Below, piece by piece: positions 30,959-38,748 of a stretch of 39,127 bases of DNA. Origin of the DNA: an uncultured Phycisphaerales bacterium (GTDB lineage: Bacteria > Planctomycetota > Phycisphaerae > Phycisphaerales > UBA1924); assembly GCA_937858155.1 (NCBI GenBank), contig CALLYM010000210.1:1-39127 (forward strand), in the 5' to 3' direction. Below the pieces are notes generated by a model. It ran no database searches, was not told the DNA's origin, and saw only the letters and a list, made by a program, of their open reading frames with translations. Numbering within the stretch: position 1 is the first letter of the stretch; every line of letters begins with the position of its first letter. A program made the position numbers and the translations under genes.

Positions 30959-31345
30959 CTACTTCTTCGAGAGCTTCCACTCCACAAACTTCACCAGCGT
31001 CTCGACCGTGAACAACTCACCCACGCGCGCAATCTGCGGGTCCTTCTCGAAACTCGAGAAGTCCACGTGCGGCATGCGCGCCTTCAGGCTCGCCAAACCC
31101 TCTGGCGTCACCCTGCCGTCCTTCACAAACTTTGGGTCCTGCGCGCCGCCTTCAGGGAACAGCTCGCCCTGAGCGATCTTGATGCCAAACGCCTGCTCCA
31201 GCTTGAAGACGATGTCGAGGAAGTCGATGGACTCCGCTCCCAGGTCCTTTGTCAGCACTGCCTGCATCGTCACCTCGTCCTCGTCCACGGCCAAGGCGTC
31301 CACCAGCAGCGTCTGCACCTTCTTGAATATCTCGTCACGTGTCAT
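30959..31345 (-). CDS. Acyl carrier protein, extended form
   Basis: 128 residues from ATG 31345 (AGGGA upstream). The first ~60 residues are a typical carrier helix bundle with the phosphopantetheine Ser39 in LGAESIDFLDIVFKLE (ESI instead of the usual DSL). The family is normally ~78 residues; here ~50 more residues sit inside helix III and beyond: IAQGELFPEGGAQDPKF, VTPEGLASLKARMPHVDF, then VGELFTVETLVKFVEWKL closing the fold. Such long ACPs flanked by FabZ-like genes occur in Planctomycetota. It probably serves a dedicated lipid pathway rather than housekeeping fatty acid synthesis. Confidence 0.9.
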   Translation of the reverse strand: MTRDEIFKKVQTLLVDALAVDEDEVTMQAVLTKDLGAESIDFLDIVFKLEQAFGIKIAQGELFPEGGAQDPKFVKDGRVTPEGLASLKARMPHVDFSSFEKDPQIARVGELFTVETLVKFVEWKLSKK

Positions 31346-31441
31346 GCGTCATCCCTGATATAAGCCGAATCCTTGCCAAGCCGCCATAGTAGACGCAGAT
31401 CGGGCGCCCCGGCGCTCCCAGCCTGGCGCTTCCCTGACCGC

Positions 31442-31870
31442 TCAGCCACCCTGTATGGCGTGCGTACCCACCTTCACAGGTCGCAGCACAAACCGTCCAG
31501 AGACCGCCGTAGGCGTGTCGCCCACCGGGCGTGCAGGATCAATCAGCAACCCCTGCCCCTTGAATTCCCAACTGCCGTCATGCAGCTGCTTGTGCAGATC
31601 GATCTCCACACGCAAGGACGAGCCCGGCGCGACAAACGCCCCGTACTTGAGCGCCCGCACCTGCCCCAGCACCACACGTTCCCGCGAGCCGCTATGCCGC
31701 ACCAACCTCCGCGCCGCCTGCACCATCGCTTCCAGCATCATCACGCCCGGCAGTACTGGAAATGTCGGGAAGTGGTCTTGCAGATATTCCTCTGCGCTGC
31801 TCACGTGCTTCAGCGTGACGATGCGGGTCGCAGATACCTCCACCACGTGATCCACGAGGTCAAAGTGCAT
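31442..31870 (-). CDS. (3R)-hydroxyacyl-ACP dehydratase, FabZ family
   Basis: 142 residues, standard FabZ length. Active site: DHFPTFPVLPGVMMLEAMVQ with His33 and Glu47. It begins MHFDLVDHVVEV, matching the IDRVxEx start of FabZ proteins. It is the first gene of the minus-strand FabZ-ACP-FabZ group and is divergent from a small membrane protein, 40 bases away. The 96 bases between it and the ACP gene hold an imperfect GC hairpin at 31402-31419 but no clear promoter. Confidence 0.88.
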   Translation of the reverse strand: MHFDLVDHVVEVSATRIVTLKHVSSAEEYLQDHFPTFPVLPGVMMLEAMVQAARRLVRHSGSRERVVLGQVRALKYGAFVAPGSSLRVEIDLHKQLHDGSWEFKGQGLLIDPARPVGDTPTAVSGRFVLRPVKVGTHAIQGG

Positions 31871-31910
31871 CCAAGAGGGTACGCTTCAGCAGCCAAACAG
31901 GAGCCCCGCC

Positions 31911-32219
31911 ATGGACGGCACGCCCGGAACGCTTCGCATCGAAACTGGTGAGAACACCGCCACCACGCAGGCCACACCCAAGCCCCTCCAGGCATGGGTC
32001 GCCCCGACACTCGCGGGCGGCGTCGTCTTCGCGGGGCTGATGGTCGCCGCCCTGGGCGTCCTTTGGCTCCGTCGCCGCCCGCTCCACGAGCCCACGCAGG
32101 ACGAACTCTTCGAGCAGGTCGCCAAGGCCCTGGGATTGACGCCCGCGCAGCGTGCCGAAGCCCTCTCAAAGGCTGGCGACGGCATCACAGCGACGGGCCG
32201 TGCCATGTGGGGATCGTGA
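31911..32219 (+). CDS. Small membrane protein
   Basis: 102 residues, ATG 31911 with AGGAG 7 bases upstream. One membrane helix (VAPTLAGGVVFAGLMVAALGVLWL) after a polar N-terminus, followed by a basic stop-transfer RRRP and a helical cytoplasmic tail (DELFEQVAKALGLTPAQRAE). Not a family I can name. It is 55 bases upstream of the GcvT-type gene and probably co-transcribed with it. Confidence 0.7.
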   Translation: MDGTPGTLRIETGENTATTQATPKPLQAWVAPTLAGGVVFAGLMVAALGVLWLRRRPLHEPTQDELFEQVAKALGLTPAQRAEALSKAGDGITATGRAMWGS

Positions 32220-32274
32220 CCGTTTTGGTCAAAGAAACCGCCCAAGCTCCACGCCTGCCCGCATACCGTGCCGC

Positions 32275-33417
32275 ATGCACAAAACCCCGTTGCACCAGTT
32301 CCACCTTGACCACAAAGCGCACATGGTCGACTTCGTGGGCTGGGACATGCCCCTCTACTACGCGGGATTGACGCAGGAGCACCACCAGGTCCGCAAGAGC
32401 GGCGGCATCTTTGACGTCTCCCACATGGGCCGCGTGCGTTTCAAGGGCCGCCACTCGCGCAAGCTCCTCGAGCGACTCTGCACCCGGCGTATCCACGACA
32501 TGGTCGCCGGCCAGTGCCGGTACTCCCTGGTGTGCAACGAGCATGGCGGCGTCAAGGACGACGTCATCGTGTACCGGCTGGACGACGACGAGTTTCTCAT
32601 GGTGGTCAACGCCAGCAACCGAGAAAAACTCCTGCCGCACTTCGACCAGGCCCGCCGCGCCGCCGACCTCACCTGCGACATCAAGGACGAGACGTTTCAG
32701 ACCTCCATGGTGGCGCTCCAGGGGCCGGCAGTCATGCCCCTGATCTCCAAGTTCAGTAAGGAGATCCCGACCCTCAAGAAGTACCGATTTGTGACCAAGA
32801 ACCTCATGATCATCAAGCTGATCGTGAGCCGAACCGGCTACACCGGCGAGGACGGCGTCGAGGTCATCCTCCCCGCGGGCACCACCAACATGGCCCTCAA
32901 GCTCCTGCTCAACGACGTGGATATGACAAAGCCCGACGCCATCCTCAAGCCCGCCGGGCTCGGCTGCCGCGACACCCTGCGCACCGAGGCCGGCATGCCG
33001 CTGTACGGCCACGAGCTCGGTGAAGACATCAACGCCCTCCAATGCGGTGTGGACTTTGCCATCGCCGTGGACAAAGCGGACGACGACAAGGCAGGCCCGT
33101 TCATCGGCAGCGACGCACTCAAAGCGACCGTCGCGGCGGGTGGTCCACCCCGCAAACTCGCCGGGCTCGTCCTTCCCGGCAAGCGAGCCGCACGCCAAGG
33201 CGCGAAGGTCTTGAAGGGCGGCAAGGAAGTCGGTGTTGTCACCAGCGGCTGCCCCAGCCCCACATTGGGAGACCAACTCCAGGGCACCATCGCCATGTGC
33301 TTCCTCGAGCAGGGCCTCTGCAGCATTGGCGAAGACCTTGAGGTGGATACTGGCAAGGGTGTGCTCTCCGCGAGAGTTACTCCCATGCCGTTCTACAAGG
33401 CGCCCAAGACTGCATAG
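32275..33417 (+). CDS. gcvT: Aminomethyltransferase, glycine cleavage T-protein family
   Basis: 380 residues from ATG 32275. GcvT passes the methylene group of glycine from the H-protein lipoyl arm to tetrahydrofolate. Conserved segments: HKAHMVDFVGWDMPLYY, GGIFDVSHMGRVRF, NASNREKLLPHF, ALQGPAVM, SRTGYTGEDGVEV, LKPAGLGCRDTLRTEAGMPL and a C-terminal barrel with GVVTSGCPSPTL. These include the folate-pocket Asp (YTGEDG) and the Arg of the CRDTLRTEAG block. gcvH and gcvP are not adjacent. There is an extra Lys-rich segment (KEIPTLKKYRFVTKNLMIIK). The frame is open 123 bases upstream but conservation starts here. Confidence 0.92.
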   Translation: MHKTPLHQFHLDHKAHMVDFVGWDMPLYYAGLTQEHHQVRKSGGIFDVSHMGRVRFKGRHSRKLLERLCTRRIHDMVAGQCRYSLVCNEHGGVKDDVIVYRLDDDEFLMVVNASNREKLLPHFDQARRAADLTCDIKDETFQTSMVALQGPAVMPLISKFSKEIPTLKKYRFVTKNLMIIKLIVSRTGYTGEDGVEVILPAGTTNMALKLLLNDVDMTKPDAILKPAGLGCRDTLRTEAGMPLYGHELGEDINALQCGVDFAIAVDKADDDKAGPFIGSDALKATVAAGGPPRKLAGLVLPGKRAARQGAKVLKGGKEVGVVTSGCPSPTLGDQLQGTIAMCFLEQGLCSIGEDLEVDTGKGVLSARVTPMPFYKAPKTA

Positions 33418-33427
33418 TGGAGGGGTC

Positions 33428-33733
33428 ATGGCGCAGCGCCCACCCACACTTCTTATTGCCGCTATGGCCACGTTGTTCCTCACGACCGCCGGCGGGGTCG
33501 TTGCAAACCACTGGTTCCCCGGCGCTGTGGTTGCCGCAGTCGGCACGGGGGTGCTGTTCATCGGTCTGGCCGTCTGGGTCGTGTTCCGCAAGCCCCGCTC
33601 CCGCGCCAACGGCTGGCAGGCCGAGCACCACCGCCGCGACTTCGCATGCCCCTCATGCGGCTACTCCCGCGACGGCCTGGGATCGAATGTGTGCCCCGAG
33701 TGCGGCTACACCCTCGCGCCCGATGCCCGATGA
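33428..33733 (+). CDS. Two-helix membrane protein with zinc ribbon
   Basis: 101 residues from ATG 33428, 10 bases after gcvT, with GGAGGGG 2 bases upstream. Two membrane helices (TLLIAAMATLFLTTAGGVVA and AVVAAVGTGVLFIGLAVWVV), a basic linker, then a C-terminal zinc ribbon: CPSCGYSRDGLG...VCPECGY. Small membrane proteins with this 'CPxCxYxxxGL...CPECG' tail are widespread in Phycisphaerae; function unknown. Confidence 0.75.
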   Translation: MAQRPPTLLIAAMATLFLTTAGGVVANHWFPGAVVAAVGTGVLFIGLAVWVVFRKPRSRANGWQAEHHRRDFACPSCGYSRDGLGSNVCPECGYTLAPDAR

Positions 33734-33738
33734 ACGTC

Positions 33739-35103
33739 TCACTTCCCTACGCAGAACATCGCAAATACCCGGCCGATGACATCGTCCGGTGACACCGCGC
33801 CCACAAGCTCCGCCAGGTCGTCCAACGCACCCCGCAGGCTTGTCGCCGCCAATTCCGGCGTGTTCGCCCCTGCCGCGGCGGCCATCAAGTGTCCGTGCGC
33901 GCTCGCCAGGCACCGCCGATGGCGTGGAAGGAGTGCTGCCACCCCCGCGCCCCGCGCCGAGCACGTCTGGTCCGCGATCGCCCGCCGCAACGCCCCAAGG
34001 TTCCAATGGTCCAGAGCGCAGACCGCAATGCCGGATGAAAGAGCTTTCTGCCCACCGGGCTGATCTCCGAACGTCCGCACGCGTATGACCGTGGGCAGAT
34101 GTCTAAGGGTCGACCCATGTCGATGGAGCGGCGAATCGGACTCTCGAAACTCACCCGAAGGATCGCACCAAAGCACAACGTCCGCCCCAAGGATCGCCTC
34201 CAGTGCACGCCGCTGTGCCTCCGCGTCCGTGCCGCGGCCGGCGTCCTCGGAGAGCCCCGCAACATCGAGCAGGTGCACAACACCCGCCCCCGGCGCTTCC
34301 CGCGAGAGGTCCAGTTCCTCGCGCAGCACGTCGCGCGTCGTGCCCGCCACTGGGCTTGCAACCGCCCGGTCGCGTGAAAGGAGCGCATTAAAGAGCGTGC
34401 TCTTGCCCGCGTTCGGCCTGCCCGCGAGCGCCACGGTGGGAACCGCGCCGCCGACCTCCGCCCCAGCCCGAGTGCCCGTGTGTGCCTGGACCTCAACGGC
34501 AACCGCGACCGCTCTCGCCGCCAGGTCCATCGGGCTGATCGCGACCACATCCTCCTGATCCGTAAAGTCGATCCCGGCCTCAACCAGCGCAAGCAACGTG
34601 GTGCACTCATCCGCCCAGCGCCGGTACCGCTCTCCCGTCGTTCCGGACAGCAGGTGCCGCGCGGCCGAGAGCTCCTCGTCCGTCCGTGCCGCTATGGTGG
34701 CCGCGATGCCCTCCGCCTCGTCCAGTGAATACCGCAGGTTCAGAAAAGCGCGGGCGCTGAACTCCCCGGGCTGCGCCTGCCGCACACCCGGTCTCGCGAC
34801 AAGTTCCGCAAGCACTCGCTCCGCCAGGTGTGGATTGCCCGCGAACGAGAGCTCCGCGGCGTCCTCGCCCGTGAACGAACGTGGGCCCGGGAAACAGACC
34901 AGGAGCGCCGGGACCTGAACGACGGAGGATGCGACCGCACCCGGGAGCGAGAGAACCGCCCGCAGCGCGCAGCGAGTGGTGGGCCGCGCCCCAGGCAGCA
35001 CGCCAAACGCGCCCGGGCCGGAGAGCCGGACGACGCACCGGTGCGCCGGTGCAGGCACGGTCGCAAGGGCGCAGATGGTGTCGGTGAGCGAAAGTGCGGG
35101 CAC
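33739..35103 (-). CDS. mnmE: tRNA modification GTPase MnmE, with degenerate G4 motif
   Basis: 454 residues from GTG 35103 (GGGGG upstream). With MnmG it makes cmnm5U/nm5U at wobble position 34 of tRNAs. N-terminal folate-binding domain: TDTICALATVPA, RLSGPGAF, PRSFTGEDAAELS, QPGEFSARAFLN. G domain: G1 GRPNAGKS at 228-235, G2 TTRD at 255-258, G3 DVAG at 280-283. The C-terminus FCVGK carries the conserved Cys451. The G4 motif, normally NKxD or TKxD, appears to be VRTFGD, lacking the Lys, and the segment after it is short. It ends convergent with the zinc-ribbon gene, five bases between stops. Confidence 0.92.
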   Translation of the reverse strand: MPALSLTDTICALATVPAPAHRCVVRLSGPGAFGVLPGARPTTRCALRAVLSLPGAVASSVVQVPALLVCFPGPRSFTGEDAAELSFAGNPHLAERVLAELVARPGVRQAQPGEFSARAFLNLRYSLDEAEGIAATIAARTDEELSAARHLLSGTTGERYRRWADECTTLLALVEAGIDFTDQEDVVAISPMDLAARAVAVAVEVQAHTGTRAGAEVGGAVPTVALAGRPNAGKSTLFNALLSRDRAVASPVAGTTRDVLREELDLSREAPGAGVVHLLDVAGLSEDAGRGTDAEAQRRALEAILGADVVLWCDPSGEFRESDSPLHRHGSTLRHLPTVIRVRTFGDQPGGQKALSSGIAVCALDHWNLGALRRAIADQTCSARGAGVAALLPRHRRCLASAHGHLMAAAAGANTPELAATSLRGALDDLAELVGAVSPDDVIGRVFAMFCVGK

Positions 35104-35131
35104 GCGGGAAGGCCCCCTTTGGAACGCGCGA

Positions 35132-35785
35132 CTAAACGCGGATCACGATCTCCGCAGGGTCTGTGCGCACCTTGGCCAGCGGAGCGAGCCAGTCATCAGT
35201 GGCCCTGTAACCGACCGCCGCCGCCACTGTCGCTTTGTATCCCCTTGTCGGGAGATCGAGGATGCCGTCATACTTGTCGTGCACGATCCCTTCCATCGGG
35301 CACGCGTCCACGCCGAACGCGGCGCACGCGGAGAGCAGGAAACCAAGAGCGATGTAGCACTGGCGTGCACACCACGCGTCCGCCGCTTCCCGGGAAAGCG
35401 ATTGGATCGTGCCCATCATCTGGCCTCCGAAGGTGGCAAGGTCTGGATCGGTCATGGCAACGTTCCGAGCCCGTGCGATGCGCGCCAGGTACGCGTCGAC
35501 GTCGGACTTGTTGATCCCCGTCCTCGCCGCAAACACCACCATGTGCGAGCAATCGCGCGGCTGCGTCTGGTCCCAGGACGCAGCGGAGAGCCTGGTCTTG
35601 ACGCCCGGATCCGTCACGACCACCATCCGCCAGGGCTGCAGGCCGTACGACGAAGGGGCCAGGATCGTCGCCTGCTGAAGCGCGTTCCAAGTCGCTTCAG
35701 GCACCGTACGCGTCGGGTCAAACTTCTTGACGGCGTAGCGCCACCTGAGCTGGGTCAGCAGAGCATCTGGTGCAATGGTCGGCAT
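35132..35785 (-). CDS. NAD(P)H-dependent nitroreductase, NfsB-like
   Basis: 217 residues from ATG 35785 (GGGAG 5 bases upstream). FMN-dependent reductase of the NfsB/oxygen-insensitive group. Features: RWRYAVKKFDPTRTVPEATW (FMN phosphate-binding Arg near the N-terminus), ATILAPSSYGLQPWRMVVVT, the active-site region ARQCYIALGFLLSACAAFGV with DACPMEGI, and VAAAVGYRATDDW near the end. Reduces nitroaromatics or quinones. Lies 28 bases upstream of mnmE in the same direction and is divergent from pntA. The frame is open far upstream but the family start fits ATG 35785. Confidence 0.92.
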   Translation of the reverse strand: MPTIAPDALLTQLRWRYAVKKFDPTRTVPEATWNALQQATILAPSSYGLQPWRMVVVTDPGVKTRLSAASWDQTQPRDCSHMVVFAARTGINKSDVDAYLARIARARNVAMTDPDLATFGGQMMGTIQSLSREAADAWCARQCYIALGFLLSACAAFGVDACPMEGIVHDKYDGILDLPTRGYKATVAAAVGYRATDDWLAPLAKVRTDPAEIVIRV

Positions 35786-36045
35786 GGTGACTCCCGGGGT
35801 TGATTCAAACCTGGTCTCTACAGATGGGTTTCCCTCGCAACCGCGACGTTTCTGCGCCCCCCCCCAACAAACCACCCCGATGGACAGCACCGCGTGCAGG
35901 GCGAATTCCGGAAACCGGTGCACTCGGACGCCGCGCGTGCATCCCACCGCGCAGTATACTGCGCACCCGCCCGCCACAGTCGCGCGGGCCGCTCTTGGCC
36001 GTACCGGCTTCGGCCGGTGCCCGGCCCTGGTGAATCGAGGTTGCG
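35786..36045. promoter_or_regulatory. Divergent intergenic region, nitroreductase / pntA
   Basis: 260 bases with no gene I can support. It contains a C-run near 35857 and the 16-base palindrome at 35949-35964 described separately. GAGG precedes the pntA ATG. Promoters for both directions are expected here; only TATACT within the palindrome is a fair -10 candidate. Confidence 0.4.
35949..35964. promoter_or_regulatory. 16-base perfect palindrome, candidate operator/promoter for pntA
   Basis: GCGCAGTATACTGCGC, 82 bases upstream of the pntA start. It contains TATACT (35955-35960), close to a -10 consensus, on both strands by symmetry. A repressor or redox-type regulator bound here would block the promoter. 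No good -35 is visible. Confidence 0.45.
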
Positions 36046-37200
36046 ATGAAGATCGCGGTGCTGAAGGAGCAGGCAACGGGCGAACAGCGGGTAGCGCTTG
36101 TCCCGGAGTCCGCAAAAAAACTGACCGCCGCTGGCTTCGCCGTCGCGGTGGAAAAAGGCGCGGGCGTCGCGGCGCACTTCGAGGACGCGGTATACACCGC
36201 GGCCGGCGCCGTGATTGGGGACGATGTTGCAGGACTGGTGCAGGGAGCAGAGATCATCCTCAGGGTGGGCCCACCCGCCATGCCCCCCTCCCGGGACGAA
36301 GTGGGCATGATGCACGAGGGTCAGGTAGTCATCGGATCCTTCATGCCCACCCGCAACACCGCCGTCATGCGGGCGCTGGCGGCCAAGGGTGTGACAGCCA
36401 TCTCAACCGACGCCATCCCCCGCACGACGCGCGCCCAGGCAATGGACACGCTCAGTTCCATGGCCAATATCGCGGGCTACCGCGGCGTGCTCATGGGCGC
36501 GGTCGAACTGAACAAGTACTTCCCCATGCTCATGACCGCCGCGGGCACCATCCTCCCGGCAAAGGTCTTTGTCATCGGCGCGGGCGTCGCCGGGCTCCAG
36601 GCCATCGCGACCGCCAAGCGCTTAGGCGCGCAGGTGTTCGCCACCGACGTCCGCCCCGAGGTCAAGGAACAGATCGAAAGCGTGGGCGGCAAGTACGTGG
36701 GGATCGAGCTTGCGCAATCCGCCGCGGCCGGAGGCGGCTATGCCAGGGAACTCAGCGAGGAGGACAAGGCACGCCAGCGTCAGATGCTCGCCGAGCAGTG
36801 CGCCGTCAGCGACGTGGTCGTGACAACCGCCCTCATCGGAGGAGTCTTTGCTCCAAAGTTGATCGGGGCGGACATTGTGCGGCGCATGAAGCCCGGCAGC
36901 GTCATCGTCGATCTCGCCGCCGAGGGCGGGGGCAACTGCGAACTCTCGAGGCCGGGCCAGACTGTGGTCGAGAACGGCGTGAAAGTCCTCGCCCCGCTCG
37001 GAATCGCGGCGGGAATGGCGACCGACGCCAGCGTGCTGTGGTCCCGCAACCTGTTCAACTTCGTGATGGCGTACACCAACACGAAGGAGAAGACATTTAC
37101 GCTCGACATGAACGACGAGATCGTCAAGGGTGCTCTGATCACGCACGGGGGGCAGGTGGTGCACGCAAAGACGAAGGAGGCAATCGCCCATGCCGGCTGA
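36046..37200 (+). CDS. pntA: NAD(P) transhydrogenase subunit alpha part 1 (NAD-binding)
   Basis: 384 residues from ATG 36046 (GAGG upstream). The soluble domain I of the proton-pumping transhydrogenase, which uses the proton gradient to reduce NADP+ with NADH. Features: KIAVLKEQATGEQRVALVPE at the start, RAQAMDTLSSMANIAGY at 129-145 (mobile loop/NAD region), the Rossmann GAGVAG at 178-183, ATDVRPEVKEQIESVGGKY, and VIVDLAAEGGGNCELSRPGQ. The membrane part is a separate gene downstream, the split three-gene form found in many bacteria. Confidence 0.95.
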   Translation: MKIAVLKEQATGEQRVALVPESAKKLTAAGFAVAVEKGAGVAAHFEDAVYTAAGAVIGDDVAGLVQGAEIILRVGPPAMPPSRDEVGMMHEGQVVIGSFMPTRNTAVMRALAAKGVTAISTDAIPRTTRAQAMDTLSSMANIAGYRGVLMGAVELNKYFPMLMTAAGTILPAKVFVIGAGVAGLQAIATAKRLGAQVFATDVRPEVKEQIESVGGKYVGIELAQSAAAGGGYARELSEEDKARQRQMLAEQCAVSDVVVTTALIGGVFAPKLIGADIVRRMKPGSVIVDLAAEGGGNCELSRPGQTVVENGVKVLAPLGIAAGMATDASVLWSRNLFNFVMAYTNTKEKTFTLDMNDEIVKGALITHGGQVVHAKTKEAIAHAG

Positions 37201-37549
37201 GCCGATCCCCGCCGCACACGAGACCCTCTCCAACGCCCAGCTGGACCTGGTCGCCCTGGTGTTCGTGTTCATGCTCTCGACCTTCATCGGCCTAGGCGTG
37301 ATCCGGCGCGTCTCGCGACTGCTCCACACGCCCCTCATGTCGCTCACCAACGCGATTTCCGCGATCGCCGTCGTGGGCGCGGTGCTCGTCGCGGGCGGGT
37401 CGCACGAGTACCCCACGTACATCCGCGTCATGGGCGCGGTGGCGCTGTTCGCGTCCATGACCAACATCGTCTCGGGCTTCATGATCACCGACCGCATGCT
37501 CAAGATGTTCAAGAGCGACGCGCCGGGCAAGCAAGGGGGGCACGGATGA
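37190..37549 (+). CDS. pntA2: NAD(P) transhydrogenase subunit alpha part 2 (membrane)
   Basis: 119 residues, overlapping pntA by 11 bases. Three or four membrane helices: LDLVALVFVFMLSTFIGLGV, SAIAVVGAVLVAG, ALFASMTNIVSGFMI. The segment VSRLLHTPLMSLTNAISAIA (HTPLMSxTNAIS) is diagnostic for this subunit. Together with PntB it forms the proton channel. The stop overlaps the pntB start as ATGA (37546-37549). Confidence 0.94.
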   Translation: MPAEPIPAAHETLSNAQLDLVALVFVFMLSTFIGLGVIRRVSRLLHTPLMSLTNAISAIAVVGAVLVAGGSHEYPTYIRVMGAVALFASMTNIVSGFMITDRMLKMFKSDAPGKQGGHG

Positions 37550-38373
37550 CCACCCTGTGCGCCCCGCTCCTCATGCTGGCGCAGGCGACGGAGAACGTCG
37601 CCGCGTCCCACCCTGCGCCCGTCCCCAACGGGCCGCTGCAGGTCGTCGTCGAACTCGCCTACCTCCTCGGCGCAGGCCTGTTCATCCTTTCACTGCACTG
37701 GATGGGCGACCCGAAGTCCGCCCGGCGCGGCGTCTACGCGGGCGTCTTCGGCATGGCGATCGCCGTCCTCGCGACATGGGCAAAGCCCGATGTCACGCGC
37801 CACTGGTGGGTGCTCGTGCCCATCGCGCTCGCCGTGGGGCCCGGTGTCTGGCTCAGCCACGTCCCCCTCACCGCCGTGCCGCAACGCACGGCGCTGTCGC
37901 ACGCCTTTGGTGGCCTGGCGGCTGGGTTGGTGGGCACGGCGAAGTTCTTGTACTGGTTCCACCATGACCCAGGGGAGCTGACGCGCTTCCGCATGGGCGC
38001 CATCGTCTTTGAAGTCCTGCTCGGATTCCTGACATTTACCGGTTCCCTCATCGCCGCAGCGAAACTCCAGGAAGTCAAGTGGCTGCCGCAGCGCCCATGG
38101 GTGTACAAGGGCCAGCACTTCGTGAACCTTGTCGCGTTCGGTGCCGCCGTCGTGCTGGGACTCGCGCTCATCATCAATCCCTCGTACCAGCACTCCCCCT
38201 GGGTGTTCGCGGCCTTAGTCTTCCTCGCGTTCAACTTCGGCTGGATGCTCGTCATGCCCATCGGCGGCGCCGACATGCCCACCGTCATCGCCATCCTCAA
38301 CGCCTACGCGGGCCTCGCCGCCGTCGCCATGGGCTTTGTCCTCGACAACAAACTGCTCATCACCGCCGGCGCG
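37546..38373 (+). CDS. pntB: NAD(P) transhydrogenase subunit beta, N-terminal 276 residues, truncated by a join
   Basis: Starts at ATG 37546, ATGA overlap with pntA2. The membrane domain is clear: LQVVVELAYLLGAGLFILSL, HWMGDPKSARRG, TALSHAFGGLAAGLVGTAKF, FTGSLIAAAKLQEVKWLPQR, FGWMLVMPIGGADMPTVIAI, LNAYAGLAAVAMGFVLDNKL, LITAGA. In full-length PntB the last segment is followed by about LDGASGFIL and then the NADP-binding domain. Here PntB similarity stops after GCG at 38373, and an unrelated hydrolase sequence follows in the same frame. So about 190 C-terminal residues are missing. Confidence 0.92.
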
Positions 38374-38748
38374 CGCGATCAGCGGCCGGTGCAGCAGACC
38401 GACGGGTACGGGCTCATCTACCTCGGGGCCGAGCTGCCCGCTGCGCTCACCCTGGCCGGGTCGGCCACCGCGACGGTGCAGCTGTCCTCGGACTGCCCCG
38501 ACACCGACGTCGTGGTGAAGCTCGTCGAACGCCGCGCCGACGGCGCCGCCATCCTGCTCATGGACGGCGTGCAGCGCGCCATGTTGCGCGACGGTGGCGC
38601 CACGCCGGTCCCGCTGCAGCCGGGCCGGCCCGTGACCGTGGTGGTGGCCTTGGGCGAGCTGCACCACACCTTCGCCGCCGGCAGCCGGATCGAGGTGGAC
38701 ATCACCAGCAGCAACTTCCCCCGCCGGGCGCGCAACACCAACAGCGGC
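38374..38748 (+). CDS. CocE/NonD-type hydrolase, C-terminal domain fragment, fused in frame
   Basis: 125 codons in the same frame as pntB: RDQRPVQQTDGYGLIYLGAE, TLAGSATATVQLSSDCPDTD, VVVKLVERRADGAAILLMDG, then a beta-rich stretch and SRIEVDITSSNFPRRARNTN. This is the C-terminal jelly-roll of X-Pro dipeptidyl-peptidase-like / CocE/NonD acyl hydrolases, where DQRP, SDxxDTDxxVKL, HxFxxGHRIRVxxxSSxFPRxxRNxN are usual. Neither the N-terminal alpha/beta-hydrolase part nor a natural start is present, and the end of the domain is cut. It does not belong to PntB; a chimeric join is the likely explanation. Confidence 0.85.

Noticed and set aside
32185-33609. A 474-codon minus-strand frame opposite the GcvT gene
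   Set aside because: Same antisense shadow effect; no recognisable motif and no ribosome site.
35855-35875. C-run near 35857 as a quadruplex or regulatory element
   Set aside because: A single run of nine C without further runs nearby does not form a quadruplex motif; it may be a simple slippage tract.
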